Assembly: GCA_019414265.1 (NCBI GenBank)
Contig: DXMJ01000010.1
Span: forward strand, 19,792 to 29,959
Direction: 5' to 3'
Source of the DNA: Collinsella sp.
Lineage (GTDB): Bacteria > Actinomycetota > Coriobacteriia > Coriobacteriales > Coriobacteriaceae
Length of the DNA stretch: 10,168 nucleotides
The notes beneath the pieces were generated by a model. The model worked only from the letters and a program-made list of their open reading frames with translations, searched no databases and was not told the origin of the DNA. This document shows, in pieces, positions 5,524 to 10,168 of this stretch. The position numbers and the translations under genes were made by a program. Numbering within the stretch: the first letter of the stretch is position 1; each line of letters begins with the position of its first letter.

Positions 5524-6954
5524 CTACTTTACCCCGTGGCCCATTTCGACGACCTTGGTCAGCGATCCAAACACGCCTTTGTCGGCCTCAAGCTGTGCCT
5601 CGGCACGCTGCAGCTGCACGGCAACGGCGGCAGGGGCGGTGCCGCCCTCGGTCGTGCGCGCGGCGACAATCGACGGGATGTCGAGCGCCTCGGTAATGTC
5701 GTGCTCAAAGAGCGGGCTCGCCTCCTGGAACACCTCAAACGGCAGGTCCTCAAGGTTGCAGCCGCGCTTCTCACACATCAGGACCAAATGGCCCACCACG
5801 GCATGTGCCTCGCGGAACGGCAGGCCACGCTTGGCCAGGTAATCGGCAACATCGGTGGCGGCAAGGTGCCCCACAGCGCACTCGCGCGCCATGGCATCCT
5901 CGTTGACGGTCCAGGTCGAAATCATACCGGCCATAACGGACAGGCACTGCATGAGCGTATGGGCGGTATCGAGGGCGCCCTCCTTGTCCTCCTGCAAGTC
6001 CTTGTTATAAGCAAGCGGCAGGCCCTTCATGGTCACGAGCAGCTGCACCAGGTTGCCATAGACTCGGCCGCTCTTGCCGCGGATAAGCTCGGCAAAGTCG
6101 GGATTCTTCTTCTGCGGCATGATGGACGAGCCGGTGGAGTAGGAGTCGGAAAGCGTGATAAAGCCAAATTCGGAGCTCGACCACAGCACGATCTCCTCGG
6201 AAAGACGCGACAGGTGCATGGCCATGACGGAGCCGGCGTAATGCAGATCGAGCAGGAAATCACGGTCGGAAACCGCATCGAGCGAGTTGGGAATCTCACC
6301 CGCAAAGCCAAGTTCGGCAGCCGTCATCTGACGATCGAGCGGATAGCTCGTACCGGCAAGAGCGGCAGCACCCAACGGGCAGTTGTCGGCGGCATCAAAG
6401 GCGGCCTTCAGGCGTGTAAAGTCGCGCGCGAACATCCAGGAATACGCCAGCAGATGGTGCGACAGCAGCACGGGCTGAGCGTGCTGCATGTGCGTATAGC
6501 CCGGCAGAATCACCTTGTCGTACTGTTTGGCCGCATCCACCAGCACGTGGCGCAGCTCAAGATTGGCCTCCATGAGCTCCTTGGCCAGCGCCTTGACGCC
6601 CAGGCGCGTATCGGTCGCCACCTGGTCGTTGCGCGAACGCCCGGTATGCAGGCGCTTGCCGGCCTCGCCGATGCGGCGCGTCAGCTCGCTCTCGATGGAC
6701 ATATGAATGTCCTCGTCGTTGATGTCGAAGGTGAAGTTGCCGGCATCGATATCCTGTTCGATTCCGGTCAGGCCCTCGGCAATCGCCTGCTCGTCCTCGG
6801 CACTAATGATGCCTTGGGCGCCCAGCATCTTGGCATGTGCCTTAGATCCGGCGATATCCTGCTTATAGAGATGTTTGTCGACCGGCAGCGACGCGCCAAA
6901 CTCCTGCGTGACCTCGGCCACGCCCGCCTCAAAACGACCGCCCCAAAGAGCCAT
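5524..6954 (-). CDS. argH: Argininosuccinate lyase
   Basis: Splits argininosuccinate into arginine and fumarate, the last step of arginine synthesis, as a cytoplasmic tetramer of the fumarase/aspartase superfamily. The 476-residue product is of normal length. It shows the N-terminal MALWGGRF typical of ArgH, HTGRSRND at 103-110, the catalytic TH pair in YTHMQHAQP at 153-161, and the superfamily signature GSSIMPQKKNPD at 275-286 with the mobile-loop catalytic serine. The ATG at 6954 follows AAAGGGG at 8 bases; longer in-frame starts upstream would add residues unlike the family. argG lies upstream on the same strand, separated by 522 bases that hold a terminator-like hairpin and a small ORF. 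argH may therefore have its own promoter, though I found no strong one. Confidence 0.97.
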   Translation of the reverse strand: MALWGGRFEAGVAEVTQEFGASLPVDKHLYKQDIAGSKAHAKMLGAQGIISAEDEQAIAEGLTGIEQDIDAGNFTFDINDEDIHMSIESELTRRIGEAGKRLHTGRSRNDQVATDTRLGVKALAKELMEANLELRHVLVDAAKQYDKVILPGYTHMQHAQPVLLSHHLLAYSWMFARDFTRLKAAFDAADNCPLGAAALAGTSYPLDRQMTAAELGFAGEIPNSLDAVSDRDFLLDLHYAGSVMAMHLSRLSEEIVLWSSSEFGFITLSDSYSTGSSIMPQKKNPDFAELIRGKSGRVYGNLVQLLVTMKGLPLAYNKDLQEDKEGALDTAHTLMQCLSVMAGMISTWTVNEDAMARECAVGHLAATDVADYLAKRGLPFREAHAVVGHLVLMCEKRGCNLEDLPFEVFQEASPLFEHDITEALDIPSIVAARTTEGGTAPAAVAVQLQRAEAQLEADKGVFGSLTKVVEMGHGVK

Positions 6955-7072
6955 GGGATCGTCCCCTTTCATCAAATACCAAACGAAGCGCCCAAAGCAA
7001 TGCGCCATGTCGCTAAAGCGATTTACCAACCGCTAGTTTTGCACATTCCCCACTGCATGCGGGGCCATGTAG

Positions 7073-7243
7073 CTAATTTGCAAAGAAGTGACGCACCATG
7101 CACTTGGCGCCCAACGTTTTCCTCCGGATGTTGCCCTGCGAACCGTCGATCCAGGCCTTCAGGCCCATAGGGACGTCCTCGACCTTTGCAGCATCGAGCT
7201 CGGGCGCGAGAGCAAGTAAAGCATGCGCGATAGCATTGAACAT
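7073..7243 (-). CDS. Small protein of unknown function (56 aa)
   Basis: I do not recognise this product. The ORF starts with ATG at 7243, preceded by GAGGAG at 8-base spacing, one of the best ribosome binding sites in the window, and ends at TAG (7073-7075). The N-terminal half is mildly hydrophobic and amphipathic (MFNAIAHALLALAPELDAAK); the middle has GLKAWIDG; the C-terminal half is basic (RRK, GAK, RH). There is no clear transmembrane segment or signal peptide. Codons in the second half resemble those of the flanking genes. It lies between argG and argH on the same strand, starting 51 bases past the argG hairpin and ending 118 bases before argH. It has no arginine-codon run, so an arginine leader peptide is unlikely. 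It overlaps a longer frame with no ribosome binding site, which I rejected. Confidence 0.55.
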   Translation of the reverse strand: MFNAIAHALLALAPELDAAKVEDVPMGLKAWIDGSQGNIRRKTLGAKCMVRHFFAN

Positions 7244-7284
7244 AATGGATACTCCTCATATATATAGGTGCAGAGCCGCCAAAT

Positions 7285-7323
7285 TGATAGAAGGAGCCCC
7301 GCCGGACAACCCCGGCGGGGCTC
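7285..7323 (-). terminator. Probable argG terminator
   Basis: GAGCCCCGCCGG (7294-7305) and CCGGCGGGGCTC (7312-7323) form a perfect 12-base-pair stem with a 6-base loop. On the minus strand it is followed by CTTCTATCAATTT, a weak U-rich tract. It lies about 154 bases after the argG stop. It could end most argG transcripts or act as an attenuator before the small ORF and argH. Confidence 0.6.
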
Positions 7324-7476
7324 GGACACGGCCGCAGACGCGGCATCATATATGCGGGCGGAACGTAGGGGCCACCGATGTTAAGAAGTGTCAGCAAGCA
7401 TAACGAAAGGTAGGGACCCCATGCGCCCGTTATGTATCACGCGGATGGGCCGCGCGGATACCAAGGAAAGGAAGAC

Positions 7477-8703
7477 TTAAGCCTGGGCGGCAGCAGAGCT
7501 GGGACCCTGGACCTTAGCCCACGTCTTGAGCGACAGCGTATCGATCTCGATAAAGCCGGCGCTGGCCTTCTCGTCAAACGTGGTGTCGCGGTCGTAGGTG
7601 GCCAGGCCGTAGTCGTAGAGGCTGAAGGGGCTCTTGCGGCCGACGACATGGCAGTTGCCCTTAAAGAACTTCAGACGGACGGTGCCGGTCACGAACTTCT
7701 GGGTGTCGGCCATAAAGGCGTCGAGCGCGTTTTTGAGCGGGCTGTACCACTGGCCGTTGTACACGGCGGTGGCCCAATCCTGCTCGAGCTTGATCTTAGT
7801 CTTGAGCAGGTCGCCCTCGACACAAATGTCCTCGAGCGCCTTGTGGGCGGTGATGAGCGTCAGGGCTCCGGGAACCTCATAGCACTCGCGGCTCTTGAGG
7901 CCCACCAGACGATCCTCAACCAGGTCGAGACGGCCAAAGCCGTTGTCGCCCGAAATCTTGTTGAGGGCGATGACGATCTCGGAGAGCTTCATCTTCTTGC
8001 CGTCGACGGCGACGGGCTTGCCGGCCTCAAACTCAATCTCGGTGTAGGTCGGGGTGTCGGGCGTGTCCTCGGGATTCTTGGTCATAACCCAGGCGTCGTC
8101 GAGCGGCTCGTTCCAGGGATCCTCCAGGTGGCCGCACTCAATGGCACGACCCCACAGGTTGTCGTCGATGGAATAGGGGTTGTCGTTGGCACCCTCGGGA
8201 ACCGGCACGTTGTGGGCGTGGGCATAGGCGACCTCGTCGGGACGGCACTTCAGATCCCACTCGCGAACGGGGGCGATAACCTTAAGCTCGGGGTCGAGGG
8301 CCTTGACCGCAGCCTCAAAACGAACCTGGTCGTTACCCTTGCCGGTGCAGCCGTGGGCGACGTAGGTCGCGCCAAACTCGTGAGCGACCTCGACAAGCTT
8401 CTTGGCGAGCAGCGGGCGAGACAGGGCGGAGAGCAGCGGGTACTTGTTCTCGTACATGGAATTTGCGGCGATGGCCTTAGTCAGGAACTCATCGGAGAAC
8501 TCGTCGCGCAGGTCGAGCACCTGGCAATCGAGAACGCCCAGGTCGAGCGCCTTCTGCTTCTTGGCATCCAGGCCGGTCTCCTCCTGGCCCACGTTGCCGC
8601 AGACGCAAACGACATCGAGATTCTTCTCGTCCTGGAGCCACTTGACACATACGGATGTATCAAGACCACCGGAATATGCGAGAACGACTTTTTCCTTGCT
8701 CAT
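7477..8703 (-). CDS. argG: Argininosuccinate synthase
   Basis: Joins citrulline and aspartate using ATP to form argininosuccinate, the substrate of the ArgH encoded downstream. The 408-residue product matches the family length. The N-terminal ATP-pyrophosphatase loop SGGLDTS is at 11-17, and the second signature GCTGKGNDQVRFE is at 118-130, within the nucleotide and citrulline/aspartate binding region. The ATG at 8703 follows AAAGGA at 7 bases; an in-frame upstream ATG 17 codons earlier lacks both a ribosome binding site and family-like sequence. It is the first gene of the arginine cluster. The upstream region has several TTG and TAT runs but no promoter I would name, and no recognisable ArgR operator. 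Confidence 0.97.
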   Translation of the reverse strand: MSKEKVVLAYSGGLDTSVCVKWLQDEKNLDVVCVCGNVGQEETGLDAKKQKALDLGVLDCQVLDLRDEFSDEFLTKAIAANSMYENKYPLLSALSRPLLAKKLVEVAHEFGATYVAHGCTGKGNDQVRFEAAVKALDPELKVIAPVREWDLKCRPDEVAYAHAHNVPVPEGANDNPYSIDDNLWGRAIECGHLEDPWNEPLDDAWVMTKNPEDTPDTPTYTEIEFEAGKPVAVDGKKMKLSEIVIALNKISGDNGFGRLDLVEDRLVGLKSRECYEVPGALTLITAHKALEDICVEGDLLKTKIKLEQDWATAVYNGQWYSPLKNALDAFMADTQKFVTGTVRLKFFKGNCHVVGRKSPFSLYDYGLATYDRDTTFDEKASAGFIEIDTLSLKTWAKVQGPSSAAAQA

Positions 8704-9257
8704 GGCTGTTTCCTTTCGCCCTTGGTAGCTAGTTAGAACATCGGTCAGTTGCAAGTCATTTCAAGGTCATATACCGTGCAATATCAGGTTAAATAGCAAA
8801 AATCAGCACATACATGCCCTAGAAACATGCAGCAATGTCGTGCTAAAACCCAACGACCTCAAAATGACTCTGTTGAGGCAATTCGCCCCATGCGGACAGA
8901 GACGATTGTTATCGTCGTCGGGAAATTGCGCGCTGGCGTCGGATGGCATTGTCTGCAGTAGTGATGATCTTTACGAACTGCATCTGCCTCTCCTTTCACC
9001 TATCGCCGGGCGCAATTCTTATATCGTAAACGGTACCTATTCCTCGGTAAACGGTTGTTTTTCCGTCTCCGTTTTCGATGGTCGCTATATTACGCTAAAG
9101 TGCCCGCGGCACAAGCGACAACTTCAAATTTCTGAAAAGTTTTTTCATTACTTTGTGAATGGTGATGCAAACGCGCGCCAATCCTGCGAAAATACGCCCG
9201 ACTACGAGTTAATGGTTATAACGTCTGAAACAATCTCGAAACGAAAGGCTCGCTTTT
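8704..9257. other. Lower-GC region between argG and the Cof-type gene
   Basis: These 554 bases are clearly lower in GC than the flanking genes. They must hold the argG promoter (minus) and the upstream region of the HAD gene at 9258 (plus). The contents I can point to are a doubtful ORF (8840-9298) and a phased direct repeat (9026-9055). No tRNA, strong hairpin or riboswitch that I recognise is present. Confidence 0.5.
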
Positions 9258-9298
9258 ATGCAAACTTACGAATCGGACGCCAATATCGGAAACATTAA
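8840..9298 (+). CDS. Doubtful ORF, 152 codons
   Basis: An open frame with a GTG start and no convincing ribosome binding site. It runs through the low-GC region and overlaps the first 41 bases of the HAD gene at 9258 in another frame. The predicted product has no motif I recognise; the middle is rich in Ser, Gly, Tyr and Val and the C-terminus is basic. Third-position GC is lower than in the neighbours, and codons such as TTA, ATA and AGA appear. It could be a genuine acquired or degraded gene, or simply a chance open frame in a long leader. I lean towards chance, but a frame this long at this composition is uncommon. Confidence 0.2.
   Translation: MLKPNDLKMTLLRQFAPCGQRRLLSSSGNCALASDGIVCSSDDLYELHLPLLSPIAGRNSYIVNGTYSSVNGCFSVSVFDGRYITLKCPRHKRQLQISEKFFHYFVNGDANARQSCENTPDYELMVITSETISKRKARFYANLRIGRQYRKH
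9026..9055. repeat. Direct repeat GTAAACGGT, 21 bases apart
   Basis: GTAAACGGT occurs at 9026-9034 and again at 9047-9055, a start-to-start distance of 21 bases, two turns of B-DNA. A related inverted CCGTTTT lies near 9078. Same-face spacing upstream of a gene suggests a possible tandem operator. The regulator is unknown. Confidence 0.35.
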
Positions 9299-10085
9299 GC
9301 TCATCGCCGTCGACATGGACAAGACACTGCTGACCGACGAGCGCGTGCTGCCGCAAGGCCTTGACGAACGCCTGGACAAGCTCGCCGAAGCCGGCATCGT
9401 ATTCTGCCCCGCCAGCGGACGTCCCGCCCCCAAGCTCGAAGAGATGTTCGAGGGCATCAAGAACCGCCTCGCCTTTTGTCCCGACAACGGCGCATGCGTG
9501 ATCTATCGTGGCAGCTATATCTATAAGAGCATTATCGACGTGGAGCTGTACCAGCAGGTCTTGAGCCGCGCCTCGGAGGATCCTCGCGCTGTCCCCGTCC
9601 TGTGCTGCTTCGACGAGTTCTACGTGCTTGCCCGCGACCATCAATACCACGACGAGATCAGCGTCTACTACAACACAATCAACTACGTCGACAGCTTTGA
9701 GGGCATTGATATCGAGTCCAACAAGATCTCGATCTTCTTCCCCGCCTACGATGCCGAGCCCGCATTCCGCGAGACCTATAGCCCCGAGTTCTCGGACAAG
9801 CTCTACGTCACCAACGCCGGGCGCGAGTGGATCGACTTCATGAACTTGGGCGTCGACAAGGGCGCCGGCGTCGCGCACCTGTGCGAGCACCTGGACATCG
9901 ATATCGCCGACGCCGCCGCCGTGGGCGATACTTACAACGATATCCCCATGCTGGAGCGCGTCGGACATAGCTTTATCGTGGACAATGCCGAGGAGCACAT
10001 GAATGCACACGCCAAGTGGCGCATTCCGAGCAACAACGACGGGGGCGTACTGACGCTCATCGACGCTATCTTGGCGGCTCGTTAA
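9258..10085 (+). CDS. Cof-type HAD-IIB phosphatase
   Basis: A 275-residue HAD hydrolase of the Cof/YbiV-like subfamily IIB, probably a soluble sugar-phosphate or flavin/nucleotide phosphatase. Motif I is AVDMDKTLL with D19 and D21, motif II is ASGRP at 52-56 (S53), motif III is K201 in DKGAG, and motif IV is GDTYNDIPM at 223-231 with D224 and D228. Many Cof proteins have GDGxND here; GDTYND is a common variant. The region between motifs II and III (about 70-195) is the C2-type cap that sets substrate choice. The ATG is preceded by AAAGG at 9 bases, and the first 12 residues are a short extension before the core. The substrate cannot be read from sequence. It is not in an operon with the HAD gene at 1512. 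Confidence 0.93.
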   Translation: MQTYESDANIGNIKLIAVDMDKTLLTDERVLPQGLDERLDKLAEAGIVFCPASGRPAPKLEEMFEGIKNRLAFCPDNGACVIYRGSYIYKSIIDVELYQQVLSRASEDPRAVPVLCCFDEFYVLARDHQYHDEISVYYNTINYVDSFEGIDIESNKISIFFPAYDAEPAFRETYSPEFSDKLYVTNAGREWIDFMNLGVDKGAGVAHLCEHLDIDIADAAAVGDTYNDIPMLERVGHSFIVDNAEEHMNAHAKWRIPSNNDGGVLTLIDAILAAR

Positions 10086-10168
10086 CGTTGCTCGTCGGAC
10101 CTGGCCGGGCGAGGCGGGTAAGTTTTTCGTTCGGTCAGGTCCTGGGCTCGCTCGGAAAGCACATTAAG
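10082..10168 (-). CDS. Possible C-terminal end of a converging gene (partial)
   Basis: On the minus strand the frame is open from the window edge for 28 codons and stops at TAA (10084-10082), which overlaps the stop of the plus-strand HAD gene. The residues are polar and basic (SERAQDL, TERK, PPRPARSDEQR). Codon choice is compatible with coding, but 28 codons in GC-rich DNA can be open by chance and they include the hairpin at 10097-10142. The family is unknown. Confidence 0.22.
   Translation of the reverse strand, partial: LNVLSERAQDLTERKTYPPRPARSDEQR
10097..10142. repeat. Hairpin after the Cof-type gene
   Basis: GGACCTGGCCG (10097-10107) pairs with CGGTCAGGTCC (10132-10142) over 11 base pairs with one G-U, enclosing a 24-base loop that contains GTTTTTC. 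It starts 11 bases after the stop. With no U-tract following and a large loop, it is not a classical terminator. It may be a dispersed palindromic repeat. Confidence 0.4.

Noticed and set aside
5497..7170. 557-codon plus-strand frame opposite argH
   Set aside because: The minus frame is unmistakable argininosuccinate lyase; the plus frame is a compositional artefact.
7023..7397. 124-codon minus-strand frame between argG and argH
   Set aside because: TTG start without a ribosome binding site, reads through the 12-base-pair hairpin, odd Cys/Arg-rich composition; the overlapping 56-codon ORF has a far better start.
7421..7480. 19-codon plus-strand mini-ORF after AGGTAGGG
   Set aside because: Very short, antisense to the argG 3' end, and no promoter or conservation evidence.
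7432..8736. 434-codon plus-strand frame opposite argG
   Set aside because: The minus frame carries both argininosuccinate synthase signatures.
8704..8840. ArgR-type operator or arginine riboswitch upstream of argG
   Set aside because: I looked for AT-rich palindromic ARG-box patterns and structured leaders and found none convincing.
9216..10010. 264-codon minus-strand frame opposite the Cof-type gene
   Set aside because: The plus frame has all four HAD motifs and a good ribosome binding site.

Overview
This 10.2-kb window looks like chromosomal housekeeping DNA from a GC-rich gut actinobacterium. Collinsella or a close relative in the Coriobacteriia fits best. The basis is the GC-rich codon choice, the four-domain S1 protein with an acidic tail, purine-rich AAAGG-type ribosome binding sites, and the mix of cysteine-degrading and arginine genes. 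The assignment is by recognition, not by a search. I see no phage, CRISPR, plasmid, tRNA, rRNA or insertion-sequence gene.

Layout from left to right: (1) rpsA (minus, TTG start) and a diverging HAD-family phosphatase gene, separated by 314 bases. (2) A 254-base gap between converging genes, rich in inverted repeats. (3) A minus-strand L-cysteine desulfidase gene (cyuA type) with a good promoter, diverging from rpiB. (4) rpiB and ndk converge on two back-to-back terminator hairpins. (5) A minus-strand arginine cluster: argG, then a terminator-like hairpin, a 56-codon small ORF with a strong ribosome binding site, then argH with its own terminator. ndk lies downstream of argH behind that terminator and appears to have its own promoter. 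(6) A 554-base, lower-GC stretch with one doubtful 152-codon ORF and a helically phased direct repeat. (7) A Cof-type HAD phosphatase gene, ending at the window edge against a hairpin that may be the tail of a converging gene.

Functional links: argG and argH carry out the last two steps of arginine synthesis (citrulline + aspartate to argininosuccinate, then to arginine + fumarate). The other genes are independent: translation (rpsA), nucleotide balance (ndk), pentose phosphates (rpiB), cysteine breakdown (cyuA type) and two phosphatases of unknown substrate.

The coding genes are ordinary. The unusual material lies between genes: a 26-base motif present twice in the same orientation (near rpsA and after argH), a hairpin that can cover the rpsA ribosome binding site, a palindrome resembling REP elements with ACCGTCCC in its loop, a roughly 117-base structured element with competing folds, and the small ORF between argG and argH. 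I found no clear new multi-gene system.
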